A DNA stretch of 64,000 nucleotides from Luzula sylvatica (taxonomy: Eukaryota; Streptophyta; Magnoliopsida; Poales; Juncaceae), in contig OX326959.1 of the NCBI GenBank assembly GCA_946800325.1, positions 29,215,115 through 29,279,114 on the forward strand, written 5' to 3'. The translations under genes were made by a program, and so were the position numbers. Position 1 is the first letter of the stretch; the number at the start of each line of letters is the position of its first letter. Shown here piece after piece: positions 42,328 through 57,300 of this stretch. The notes under the pieces are model-generated. The model saw only the letters and a list, made by a program, of their open reading frames with translations, did not search any database and was not told the origin of the DNA.

Positions 42328-45300
42328 GGTCAACTTTTTCAAAAAATTCTTAAAAATGTCAAAATGAAGTCTAACACCTTCAAAAAATTCAATTATGACA
42401 TTTTTTTTAAATGTTAAAAATGAAGTGTAATACAATGAAAATACTCAATTATTAGTCCGTACTCAAATTACTCCGTAATTGAAGACTAACATACATAAAT
42501 TTCAATTTTTTCAAAAATTTTGTAAAACTGCAAAAACAGAAACCTTACACCTTCAAAAATAATTTAATTATGATATATTTTTAAAAAAATGTTAAATGTG
42601 AAATTTAACACAAGCAAAATACTCAATTTTTATTCCGTACTCAAATTACTCCGTAATTGAAGACTAACACATACAAATTTTAATTTTTTCAAAAATTTCG
42701 TAAAACTGCAAGAACAGAAATCTAACACCTTCAAAAAATTCAATTATGATATATTTTTTTTAAAAATGTTAAAATTGAAGTGTAACACAAGTAAAATACT
42801 CAATTTTCATGTCTTACTCAAAATACTCCGTAATTGAAGACTAACACACACAAATTTCAATTTTTTAAAAATTTCTTAAAAATGCCAAAATGAAGTCTGA
42901 CACCTTAAAAAATTCAATTATGACATTTTTTTTAAAATGTTAAAAGTGAAGTGTAACACAACGAAAATACTCATTTATTATTCTGTATTCAAATTACTCC
43001 GTAATTGAAGACTAACATACATAAATTTCAATTTTTTCAAAAATTTCGTAAAACTGCAAAAACAGAAACCTAACACCTTCGAAAAATTCAATCATGATTT
43101 CTTTATTTTAAAAATGTTAAAATTGAAGTATAACACAAGCAAAATACTCAATTTTCATGTTGTACTCAAAATACTCCGTAATTGAAGACTAACACACAGA
43201 AATTTCAATTTTTTCAAAAATTTCTTAAAAATGCAAAAACTGAAGTCTATCACTTTCCAAAAATTCAATTAAGATATTTTAAAAAAAAATGTTAAAATTG
43301 AAGTGTAACATAAGAAAAATACTCAATTTTCATGTCGTACTCAAAATACTCCGTAATTGAAGACTAACACACACAAATTTAATTTTTTTTCAAAAATTTC
43401 TTAAAAATGCAAAAATGAAGTCTTACACCTTCATTCAATTATGACATTTTTTCAAAAATGTTAAAATTGAAGTGTAACACAAGGAATATACTCAATTTTT
43501 ATTATGTACTCAAATTACTCCGTAATTGAATACTAACACACGCAAATTTCATTTTTTTCAAAAATTTCTTAAAAATGCAAAAACTGATGTCTGACACCTT
43601 CAAAAAATCCAGTTATGATATTTTTTAAATTTTTAAAAAAATTGAAACATAACACAAGAAAAATAGTCAATTTTCATTTCGTACTCAAAATACTCTGTAA
43701 TTGAAGACTAACACAAACAAATTTCATTTTTTTTCAAACAATTCTTAAAAATGAAAAAAATAAGGCTCCTTCAAAAAAATTCAATGATGATATTTTTGAA
43801 AAAATATTAAAATTGAAGTATAACACAAGCAAAATACGCAAGTTTCATGTCATCCTAAAAATACTCCGTAATTGAAGACAAACACACAACTTCAATTTTT
43901 TCAAAAATTTAAATGTAAAAACTGAAGTTTAACACCTTCAAAAAATTCAATTAAGAAATTTTTGTAAAAAATGTTACAATTAAAGTATAACACAAGCAAA
44001 ATACTCAATTTTCATGTTGTACTCAAAATACTCCGTAATTGAAGACTAACACACACAAATTTCAATTTTTTCAAAAATTTCTTAAAAATGCAAAAACCGG
44101 AGTCTAACACCTTTGAAAAATTGAATTATGACATTTTTAAAAATGTTAAAAGTGAAGTGTAACACAACGAAAATACTCAATTATTATTTTGTACTCAAAT
44201 TACTCCGTAATTGAAGACTAACATACATAAATTTCAATTTTTTCAAAAATTTCGTAAAACTCCAAAAACAGAAACCTAACACCTTCAAAAAATTAAATTA
44301 TTATATATTTTTTTAAAAATGTTAAAATTGAAGTATAACATAAGAAAAATACTCAATTTTCATGTGTTACTCAAAATACTGCGTAGTAGAAGATTAACAC
44401 ACACAAATTTATTTTTTTTCAAAAATTTCTCAAAAATGCAAAAATGAAATCTAACAACTTCAACAAATTCAATTATGACATTTTTTAAATTTTTTTAAAA
44501 TTGAAGTGTAACACAAGGAAAATACTCAATTTTTATTCTGTACTCAAATTACTCCGTAATTGAAGACTAACACACAGAAATTTCAATTTTTTCAAAAATT
44601 GCGTAAAACTACAAAAACAGAAATCTAACACCTTAAAAAAATTCAATTATTATATCTTTATTTTAAAAATGTTAAAATTGAAGTATAACACAAGAAAAAT
44701 ACTCAATTTTCATGTTGTACTAAAAATACTCCGTAATTGAACACTTACACACACAAATTTCAATTTTTTCAAAAATTTCTTAAAAATACAAAAATTGAAG
44801 TCTAACACCTTCAAAAAATTCAATTAAGATATTTTTTTTAAAAAGATAAAATTGAAGTGTAACATAAGCAAAATACTCAATTTTCATGTCGTACTCAAAA
44901 TACTCCGTAATTGAAGGCTAACACACACAAATTTAAATTTTTTTCAAAAATTTCTTAAAAATGCAAAAATGAAGTCTAACACCTTAAAAAAAAATTCAAT
45001 TATGACATTTTTTTAAAAATGTTAAAAGTGAAGTGTAACACAAGGAATATACTCAATTTTTATTCTGTACTCAAATTACTCCGTAATTGAAGACTAACAC
45101 ACATATATTTTAATTTTTTAAAAACTTTCGTAAAAATGCAAAAACAAAAGTCTAATACCTACAAAAAATTCAATTAAGATATTTTGTACATTTTATTAAA
45201 ATTGAAACATACACAAGCAAAATTCTGAATTTTCATGTCGTACTCGAAATACTCTGTAATTGAAGACTAACACACGCAAATTTCATATTTTTCAAAAATT

Positions 45301-48300
45301 TCTTCAAAATGTAAAAACTGATGTCTGACACCTTAAAAAAATCCAATTATGATATTTTTTAAAAATATGTTAAAATTGAAGTGTAACACAAGCAAAATAC
45401 TCCATAATTGAAGACAAACACACACACACACAAATTTCAATTTTTTCGAAATTTCTTAAAAATGCAAAAACAGAAGTCTATCACCTTCAAAAAATTCAAT
45501 TATGACTTTTTTTTAAAATGTGAAATGTAAGACAAGAAAAATACTCAATTTTTTGTCGTACTCAAAATACTCCGTAATTGAAGACTAACACAAATAAATT
45601 TCAATTTTTTCAAAAATTTCGTAAAACTGCAAAAACAGTACTCTAACACCTTCAAAAAATTCAATTATGATATTTTTTGTTAAAAAATGTTAAAATTGAA
45701 GTATAACACAAGCAAAATACTCAATTTTCATGTTGTACTCAAAATACTCCGTAATTGAAGACACAAACAAATTTTGATTTTTTCAAAAATATCTTAAAAA
45801 TGGAAAAACTGAAGTTGAAAAATTCAATTCAGAAGTTTTTGTAAAAAAATGTTACAATTGAAGTATAACACAAGAAAAATACTCAATTTTGATGTCGTAC
45901 TCAAAATACTCCGTAATTGAAGACTAACACACACAAATTTCATTTTTTTAAAACTTTTTTTAAAAATGCAAAAACTGAAGTCTAACACCTTCAAAAAATT
46001 CAATTAACATATTTTTTAAAAAATGTTAAAATTGAAAAGTAACATAAGCAAAATACTCAATTTTCATGTCCTACTCAAATTACTCCGTAATTGAAGACTA
46101 ACACACACAAATTTCAATTTTTTTGAATATTTCTAAAAAATGCCAAAATGAAGTCTAACACATTAAAAAAAAAATTCAATTATGACATTTTTTAAAAATG
46201 TTAAAAGTGAAGTGTAAAACAACGAAAATACTCAATTATTATTCGGTACTCAAATTAATTCGTAATTTAAGACTAACACACATAAATTTCATTTTTTTCA
46301 AAAATTTCGTAAAACTGCAAAAACAGAAATCTAAGACCTTCAAAAAATTCAATTATGATATTTTTTAAAAAAAAATGTTAAAATTGGAGTATAACACAAG
46401 CAAAATACACAATTTTCATGTATTACTCAAAATACTTCGTAATTGAAGACTAGCACACAGAAATTTAATTTTTTCAAAAAATTCTTCGAAATGCAAAAAC
46501 TGAAGTCTAACACCGTCAACAAATACAATTATGACACTTTTTTAAAAATGTTAAAAGTGAAGTGTAACACAAGGAAAATACTCCGTGATTGAAGACTAAC
46601 ACACATAAATTTCTATTTTTTCAAAAATTTCATAAAACTGCAAAAACAGAAATCTAACACCCTCAAAAAATTCAATTATGATATTTTTTTAAAACAGGTT
46701 AAAATTGAAGTATAACACATGCAAAATACTCAATTTTCATGTTGTACTCAAAATACTACGTAGTTGAAGACTAACACAAACAAATTTCATTTTTTTAAAA
46801 AAATTATTTAAAATGCAAAAACTGAAGTCTAAGACCTTCAAAAAATTCCATTAAGACATTTTTTAAAAAAATGTTAAAATTGAAGTCTAACAAAAGAAAA
46901 ATACTCAATTTTCATATCGTACTCAAAATACTCCGTAATTGAAGACTAACACACACAAATTTCAATTTTTTCAAAAATATCTTAAAAATTCAAAAACTGA
47001 AGTCTTACATCTTCAAAAAATCCAGTTATAATATTTTTAAAAAATATGTCAAAATTGAAGTGTAACACAAGCAAAATACACAATTTTCATGTCGTACTAA
47101 AAATACTCCGTAATTGAAGACTAACACACAAATTTCATTTTTTTCAAAAATTTCTTTCAAATGCAAAAACTGAAGGCTGACACCTTAAAAAAAAATTCAA
47201 TTATGATATTTTTGAATTTTTTTAAAAATTGAAGTATAACACAAGAAAAATCCTCAATTTTCATGTCGTCCAAAAAATACTACGTAATTGAAGACTAACA
47301 CACACAAATTTCAATTTTTTCAAAAATTGCTTACAAATGCAAAAACTGAAGTCTAACACAAGAAAAATCCTCAATTTTCATGTCGTCCAAAAAATACTAC
47401 GTAATTGAAGACTAACACACACAAATTTCAATTTTTTCAAAAATTGCTTACAAATGCAAAAACTGAAGTCTACCTTCAAACAATTCAATTAAGAAACTTT
47501 TGCAAACAATGTTACAATTGAAGTATAACACAAGAAAAATACTCAATTTTGATGTCGTACTCAAAATACTCCGGAATTGAAAACTAACACACACAAATTT
47601 CAATTTTTTCAAAAATTTCTAAAAATTCAAAAACTGAAGTCTAACACTTTCAAAAAATTCAATGAAGAAATTTTTGTAAAACAATGTTACAATTGAAGTA
47701 TAACACAAGAAAAATACTCAATTTTGATGTCGTACTAAAAATACTCCGTAATTGAAGACTAATACATAAAAATTTCATAAAACTGTAAAAACAAAACTCT
47801 AACACCTTCAAAAAATTCAATTATGATATTTTTTTTTTTAAAATGTTAAAATTGATGTATAACACAATCAAAATACTTAATTTTCATGTTGTACTCAAAA
47901 TACTCCGTAATTGAAGACTAACACATACAAATTTAGATTTTTTCAAAAATTTCTTGAAAATGCAAAAACTGAAGTTGAAAAATTGAATTAAGAAATTTTT
48001 GTAAAAAATGTTACAATTGAAGTATAACACGAGAAAAATACTCAATTTTGATTTCGTACTCAAAATACTCGTAATTGAAGACTAACACACAGAAATTTCA
48101 GTTTTTTCCAAAATTTCTTAAAAATGCAAAAACTGAAGTTTAACACCTTCAATAAATTGAATTAACATAATTTTTAAAAATTGTTAAAATTGAAGTGTAA
48201 CGTAAGAAAAATACTCAATTTTCGTGCCATACTCAAAATACTCCGTAATTGAAGACTAACACACACACATTTCAATTTTTTCAAAAATTTCTTAAAAATG

Positions 48301-51300
48301 CAAAAATGAAGTCTAACACCTTCAATCAATTATGACATTTTTGTAAAAATGTTAAAAGTAAAGGGTAACACAAGCAAAATACCCAATTTTTATTCCATAC
48401 TCTAATTACTCCGTAATTGAAGACTAACACACAGAAATTTCAATTTTTTTCAAAAATTTCGTAAAACTGCAAAAACCGAAATCTAACACCCTCAAAAAAT
48501 TTAATTATGATATTTTTTTAAAAAAAATGTTAAAATTGAAGTATAACACAAGTAAAATACTCAATTTTCATGGCTTACTCAAAATACTCCGTAATTGAAG
48601 ACTAACACACACAAATTTAATTGTTTTCAAATTTTTTTTAAAAATGGAAAAACTGAAGTCTAACACCTTCAACAAATTCAATTATGACATTTTTTTTTAA
48701 ATGTTAAAAGTGAAGTGTAACACAAGGAAAATACTCAATTTTTATTGTGTACTCAAATTACTCCGTAATTGAAGACTAACACACATACATTTCAATTTTT
48801 TAAAAACTTTCGTAAAACTGGAGAAACAGAATCTAACACCTTCAAAAATTTCAATTATGAGATTTTTTTTAAAGATGTTAAAATTGAAGTATGACACAAG
48901 CAAAATACTCAATTTTTATGACGTACTAAAAATACTCCGTAATTGAAGACTCACACACACAAATTTCAATTTTTTCAAAAATTTCTTAAGAATGCAAAAA
49001 CTGAAGGCTGACACTTTCAAAAAATTCCATTAAGATTTTTTAAAAAAAAAATGTTCAAATTGAAGTCTAACATAAGCAAAATACTCAATATTCATGTCGT
49101 CCTAAAAATACTCCGTAATTGAAGACTAACACACACAAATTTCAATTTTTTCAAACATTTCTTCAAAATGCAAAAACTGAAGTCTAACACCTTCACAAAA
49201 TTCAATTACGAAATCTTTGTAAACAATGTTACAATCGGAGTATAATACAAGAAAAATACTCAATTTTCATATGGTACTCAAAATACTTCGTAATTGAAGA
49301 CTAACACACACAAATTTTGATTTTTTCAAAATATTTTTAAAAATGCAAAAATTGAAGTCTAACACCTTCGAAAAATTCAATTAAGAAATTTTTGTAAAAA
49401 AATGTTACAATTGAAGTATAACACAAGAAAAATACTCAATTTTGATGTCGTACTCAAAATACTCCGCAATTGAAGACTAACACGCAGAAATTTCAATTTT
49501 TTCAAACATTTCGTAAAACTGCAAAAACAGAAATCTAACACCTTCAAAAAATTCAATTATGATATTTTTTTTTAAGGATTTTAAAATTGAAGTATGACAC
49601 AAGCAAAATACTCAATTTTCATTTGTACTCAAAATACTCCGTAATCGAAGACTAACACACACAAATTTCAATATTTTCAAAAATTTCTTAAAAATATAAA
49701 AACTGAAGTCTAACACCTTCAAAAAAATCCATTAAGATATTTTTAAAAAAAATGTTAAAGTAGAAGTCTAACATAAGCAAAATACTCAATATTCATGTCA
49801 TACTCAAAATACTCCGTAATTGAAGACTAACACACACAAATTTTAATTTTTTCAAAAATTTCTTAAAAATGCTAAATCTGAAGTCTAACACCGTCAAAAA
49901 ATTCAATTAAGAAATTTTTGTAACCAATATTACAATTGGAGTATAGCACAAGCAAAATACTCAATTTTCATGTGGTACTCAAAATACTCCGTAATTGAAG
50001 AGTAACACACACAAATTTTGATTTTTTCAAAAATTTCTAAAAAATACAAAAATTGAAATCTAGCACCTTCGAAAAATTCAATTAAGAATTTTTTTAAAAA
50101 AAAATGTTACAATTGAAGTATAACACAAGAAAAATACTCAATTTTGATGTCCTACTCAAAATACTCCGCAATTGGAGACTAACACGCAGAAATTTCAATT
50201 TTTTCAAAAATTTCGTAAAACTGTAAAAACAAAACTCTAACACCTTCAAAAAATTCAATTATGATATTTTTTTAAAAAAAATGTTAAAATTGAAGTATAA
50301 CACAATCAAAATACTTAATTTTCATGTTGTACTCAAAATACTTCGTAATTGAAGACTAACACACACAAATTTCGATTTTTTCAAAAAATTCTTGAAAATG
50401 CAAAAACAAGTTTAAATATTCAATTTAGAATTTTTTGTAAAAAATTGTTACAATTGAAGTATAACACAAGAAAAATACTCAATTTTGATTTCGTACACAA
50501 AATACTCCGTAATTGAAGACAAACACACAGAAATTTCAGTTTTTTCCAAATTTTTTTAAAAAATGCAAAAACTGAAGTCTAACACCTTCAAAAAAATTCA
50601 ATGAACATATTTTTTTTTAAATGTTAAAATTGAAGTGCAACGTAAGGAAAATACTCAATTTTCATGTCCTACTCAAAATACTCCGTAATTGAAGACCAAC
50701 ACACACAAATTTTAATTTTTTCAAAAATATCTTAAAAATGCCAAAATGAAGTCTAACACATTAAAAAAAAATTCAATTATGACATTTTTTTAAAAATGTT
50801 AAAATTGAAGTGTAATGAAAATACTCACTTATTATTTTGTACTCAAATTAATCCGTAATTTAAGACTAACATACATAAATTTCAATTTTTTCAAAAATTT
50901 CGTAAAACTGCAAAAACAGAAATCTAACACCTTCAAAAAATTCAATTATGATATATATTTTTTTAAATGTTAAAATTGAAGTATACACAAGAAAAATACT
51001 CAATTTTCATGTCTTACTCAAAATACTCCGTAATTGAAGACTAACACACACTAATTTCATTTTTTTCGAAAATTTCTTAAAAAATGCAAAAACTGAAGTC
51101 TTACACCTTCAACAAATTCAATTATGACATTTTTTTTAAAATGTTAAAAGTGAAGTGTAACACAAGGAAAATACTCAATTTTGATTGCGTACTCAAATTA
51201 CTCCGTAATCGAACACTAACACACAGAAATATCAATTTTTTCAAAAATTTGGTAAAACTGCAAAAACAGAAATCTAACACCTTCGAAAAATTCAATTATG

Positions 51301-54300
51301 ATATTTTTTTTAGAGATGTTAAAATTGAAGTATAACACAAGCAAAATACTCAATTTTCATGTTGTACTCAAAATACTCCGTAATTGACACACACAAATTT
51401 CTTAAAAATATAAAAACTGAAGTCTAACACCGTCAAAAAATTCCATTAAGATATTTAAAAAAAAATGTTAAAATTAAAGTCTAACATAAGAAAAATACTC
51501 AATTTTTATGTCGTACTCAAAATACTCCGTAATTGAAGACTAACACACACAAATTTCAATTTTTCCAAAAATATCGTAAAAATGCAAAAACTGAAGTCTC
51601 ACACCTTCCAAAAATTCAGTTATGATTTTTTTTAAAGATATGTTAAAATTGAAGGGTAACACAAGCAAAATACACAATTTTCATGTCGTACTAAAAATAC
51701 TCCGTAATTGAAGACTAACATACACAAATTTCATTTTTTTCAAAAAATTCTTAAAAATGCAAAAACTGAAGGCTGACACCTTCAAAAAAATTCAATGATG
51801 ATATTTTTGAATTTTTTTAAAAATAGAAGTATGACACAAGCGAAATCCTCAATTTTCATGTCGTCCTAAAAATACTCCGTAATTGAAGTCTAGCACACAC
51901 AAATTTCAATTTTTTCAAAAATTTCTTAAAAATGCAAAAACTGATGTTGGACACATTCAAAAAATCAAGTTATGATATTTTTTTAAAAATAAGTTAAAAT
52001 TGAAGTGTAACACAAGCAAAATACTCAATTTTCATGTCGTACTCAAAATACTCCGTAAATGAAGACTAACACACACAAATTTCAATTTTTTTCGAAAATT
52101 TCTTAAAAATACGAAAACAGAAGTCTAACACCTTCAAAAAATTAAATTATGACATTTTTTAAAAGGTGAAATTTAACTCAAGCAAAATACTAAATTTTTA
52201 TTCCGTACTCATATTACTCCGTAATTGAAGACTAACAAACAGAAATATCAATTTTTTCAAAAATTTCGTAAAAATGTAAAAACACAAGTCTAATACCTTC
52301 AAAAAATTCAATTATGATATTTTCATAAGAAATGTTAAAATTGAAGTGTAACACAAGAAAATTACTCAAATTTCATGTGGTACTCAAATACTTCGTAATT
52401 GAAGACTAACACACACAAATTTCAATTTTTTCAAAAATTTCTTAAATCTGCAAAAACTGAAGTCTAATATCTTAAAAAATTCAATTTAGATATTTTTTTT
52501 AAATTTTTTAAAATTGAAACATAGCACAAGAAAAATACTCAATTTTCATGTCGTACTCAAAATACTCCGTAATTGAAGACTAACACATGAAAATTTCAAT
52601 TTTTTCAAAACTTTCTTAAAAATGCAAAAACTGATGTCGGACACATTCAAAAAATCCAGTTATGATATTTTTTAAAAATAAGTTAAAATTGAAGTGTAAC
52701 ACAAGACAAATACTCAATTTTCATGTCGTACTCAAAATACTCCGTAATTGAAGACTAACAAACACAAATATCATTTTTTTCAAAAATTTCTTAAAAATGC
52801 AAAAACTGAAGGCTCACACCATAAAAAAAAAAAAAAAAAAATTCAATCATGACATTTTTTGAAAAATGTGAAATGTACCACAAGCAAAATACTCAATTTT
52901 TATTCCGTACTCAAATTACTCCGTAATTGAAGACTAACACACAGAATCTTCAATTTTTTCAAAAATTTCGTAAAAATGCAAAAACACATGTCCAATACCT
53001 TGAAAAAAATTCAATTATGATATTTTTTTAAGAAATGTTAAAATTGAAGTGTAACACAAGAAAAATTATCAATTTTCATGTCGTACTCAAAAGACTCCGT
53101 AATTGAAGACTAACACACACAAATTTAAATTTTTCAAAAAATTTTAAAAATGCAAAAACTGAAGACTAACACCTTCAAAAATTTCAATTAAGATAAATTT
53201 CTTAAAAATGCTAAAATTGAAACATAACGCAACCAAAATTCTCAATTTTCATGTTTTACTCAAAATACTCCGTAATTGAAGACTAACACACACATATTTC
53301 AATTTTTTCAAAAAACTTCTTAAAAATGCAAAAACTGAAGTCTAACACCTTCAAAAAAATTCAATTATGATATTATATAAAAAAATGTTGAAATTGAAGT
53401 GTAACACAAGCAAAATACTCAATTTTCATGTCGTACTAAAAATACTCCATAATTGAAGACTAACACACACATAATTCAATTTTTTCAAAAAATTCTTAAA
53501 AATGCAAAACCAAAAGTCTAATACCTTCAAAAAATTCAATTAAGATATTTTTTTTTAATTTTTTAAAATTGAAACATAACACAATCAAAATACTCAATTT
53601 TCAGGTCGTACTCAAAATACTCCGTAATTGAAGACTAACACACAAAAAATTTATAAAAATGCAAGCACTGATGTCTGACACATTCAAAAAATTCAGTTAT
53701 GATAATTTTTAAAAATATGTTAAAATTGAAGTGTAACACAAGCAAAATACTCAATTTTCATGTCGTACTCAAAATACTCCGTAATTGAAGACTAACACAC
53801 ACAAATTTCATTTTTTTCGAAAATTTCTTAAAAATGCAAAAAGAGAAGTCTAACACCTTCAAACAATTCAATTATGACATTTTGTTTTTAAAATGTGAAA
53901 TGTAACACACGCAAAATACTAAATTTTTATTCCGTACTCAAATTACTCCGTAATTGAAGACTAACACACAGAAAATTCAATTTTTTAAAAAAATTCGTAA
54001 AAATGGAAAAACGCATGTTTAATACCTTCAAAAAATTCAATTATGATATTTTTTAAGAAATGTTAAAATTGAAGTGTAACACAAAGAAAATATTCAATTT
54101 TCATGCCGTACTCAAAATACTCCGTAATTGAAGACTATCACACACAAATTTCAATTTATTCAAACATTTCTTTAAAATGCAAAAACTGAAGTCTAACACC
54201 TTCAAAATTTTCAATTAAGATATATTTCTTAAATTTTTTAAAATTGAAGTATAACACAATCATACTCAATTTTCATGTTGTACACAAAATACTCCGTAAT

Positions 54301-57300
54301 TGAAGACTAACACACACATATTTCATTTTTTTCGAAAATTTCTTAAAAATGCAAAAACTGAAGTTCAACACGTTAAAAAAATTCAATCAAGATATTTTTT
54401 AAAACATGTTAAAATTGAAGTGTAACACAAGCAAAATACTCAATTTTCACGGCACACTCAAAATACTCCGTAATTGAAGACTAACACACGCAAATTTCAA
54501 TTTTTTCATAAATTTCTTAAAAATGCAAAAAATCAAGTCTAACACCTTCAAAAAATTCAATTAAGATATTTTTTAAAAAAATTCTAAAATTCAAAGGTAA
54601 CACAAGTAAAATACTCAATTCTCATGTCGTACTCAAAATAATCCATAATTAAAGACTAACACACACAAATTTAATATTTTTCTAAAAGTTTCATAAAAAT
54701 GCAAAATCTGAAGTCTAACACCTTTAAAAAATTCAATTAAGATATTTAAAAATGTTTAAATTGAAGGGTAAAATAAGCAAAATACTCAATTTTCATGTCG
54801 TACTCAAAATATTCCATAATTGAAGACTAACCCACAAAAATTTCTTAAAAATGCAAAAACTGAAGTCTGACCCCTTCAAAAAATTTAGTTATGATATTTT
54901 CAAAAAATATGTTAAAATTGAAGTATAACACAAGAAAAATACTCAATGTTCACGTCGTACTAAAAATACTCCGTAATTGAAGACAAACACACACAAATTT
55001 AAATTTTTTCCAAAATTTCTTAAAAATGCAAAAACATAAGTCTAACACCTTAAAAAAAAATTCAATTATGACATTTTTTTTTTTAAATGTTAAAAGTAAA
55101 GTGTTACACAAGCAAAATACTCAATTTTTATTCCGTACTCAAATTACACCGTACTTGAAGACTAACACACAAAAATATCAATTTTTTCAAAAATTTCATA
55201 AAAATACAAAAACAAAAGTCTATTACCTTCAAAAAATTCAATTAAAATTTTTTTTAAAATTTTTAAAAATTGTAACATAACACAAGCAAAATACTCAATT
55301 TTCATGTCGTACTCAAAATACTCCGTTATAGAAGACTAACACACACAAATTTAAATTTTTTCGAAAATTTCTTTAAAATGCAAAAAGAGAAGTCTAACAC
55401 CTTCAAACAATTCTATTATGGCATTTTTTAAAAATGTGAAATGTACCACAAGAAAAATACTCAATTTTTATTCCGTACTCAAATTACTCTGTAATTGAAG
55501 ACTAACACACAGAAATTTCAATTTTTTCAAAAATTTCGTAAAAATGCAAAAACAAAAGTCCAATAGCTTCAAAAAATTCAATTAAGATATACTTTATAAA
55601 ATTTTTAAAATTGAAACATAACACAAGCAAAATACTCAATTTCCATGTCATACTCAAAATACTCCGTAATTGAAGACTAACACACCCAAATGTCAATTTT
55701 TTCAAAATTTTCTTAAAAATGCAATAACAGATGTCTGACACCTTCAAAAAATCTAGTTATGATATTTTTTAAAAATATGTTAAAATTGAAGTGTAACACA
55801 AGAAAAATACTCAATTTTCATGTCGTACTCAAAATACTCCGTAATTGAAGACTAGCACATACAAATTTCAATTTTTTCGAAAATTTCTTAAAAATACAAA
55901 AACAGAAGTCTAACACCTTCAAAAAATTCAATTATGACATTTTTTAAAATGTGAAATTTAACACAAGCAAAATACTCAATTTTGTTTCCGTACTCAAATT
56001 ACTCCGTAATTGAAGACTAACACACAGAAATTTCAATTTTTTCAAAAAATTTCGTAAAAATGTAAAAACACAAGTCTAATACCTTAAAAAAAATACAATT
56101 ATGATATTTTCTAACGAAATATTAAAATTTAAGTGTAACACAAGAAAAATACTCAAATTTAATGTCGTACTCAAATACTTCGTAATTGAAGACTAACACA
56201 CACAAATTTCAATTTTTTCAAAAATTTCTTAAATCTGCAAACAATGAAGTCTAACACCTTCAAAAAATTCAATTGAAATATTTTTTAAAAAAATGTTCAA
56301 ATTCAAGTGTAACATAAGAAAAATACTCAATTTTCATGACGTACTCAAAATACTTCGTAATTGAAGACTAACACACAAAAATTTTATTTTTTTCAAAAAA
56401 TTCGTAAAAAGGCAAAAACAAAAGTGTAATATCTTAAAAAAATTCAATTTAGATATTTTAGTTAAATTTTTTAAAATTGAAACATAACACAAGCAAAATA
56501 CTCAATTTTCATGTCGTACTCAAAATACTCCGTAATTGAAAACTAACACATGAAAATTTCAATTTTTTCAAAAATTTCTTAAAAATGCAAAAACTGATGT
56601 CGGACACATTCAAAAAATCCAGTTATGATACTTTTTAAAAATAAGTTAAAATTGAAGTGTAACACAAGCAAAATACTTAATTTTCATGTCGTACTCAAAA
56701 TACTCCGTAATTGAAGACTAACAAACACAAATATCATTTTTTTCAAAAATTTCTTAAAAATGCAAAAACTGAAGGCTGACACCATAAAAAAAATAAAAAA
56801 AAAATTCAATTATGACATTTTTTGAAAAATGTGAAATGTACCACAAGCAAAATACTCAATTTTTATTCCGTACTCAAATTACTCCGTAATTGAAGACTAA
56901 CACACAGAAATTTCAATTTTTTCAAAAATTTCGTAAAAATGTAAAAACACATGTCCAAAACCTTCAAAAAAATTCGATTATGATATTTTTTTTAAGAAAT
57001 GTTAAAATTGAAGTGTAACACAAGAAAAATAATCAATTTTCATGTCGTACTCATAAGACTCCGTAATTGAAGACTAACACACACAAATTTAAATTTTTCA
57101 AAAATTTCTTACAAATGCAAAAACTGAAGACTAACACCTTCAAAAATTTCAATTAAGATAAATTTCTTAAAAATGCTAAAATTGAAACATAACGCAACCA
57201 AAATACTCTATTTTCATGTTGTACTAAAAATACTCCGTAATTGAAGACTAACACACACATATTTCAATTTTTTCAAAATATTTCTTAAAAATGCAAAAAC

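Noticed and set aside
51084..55747. Small ORFs within the satellite
   Set aside because: They read the tandem monomer and are not conserved between monomers.
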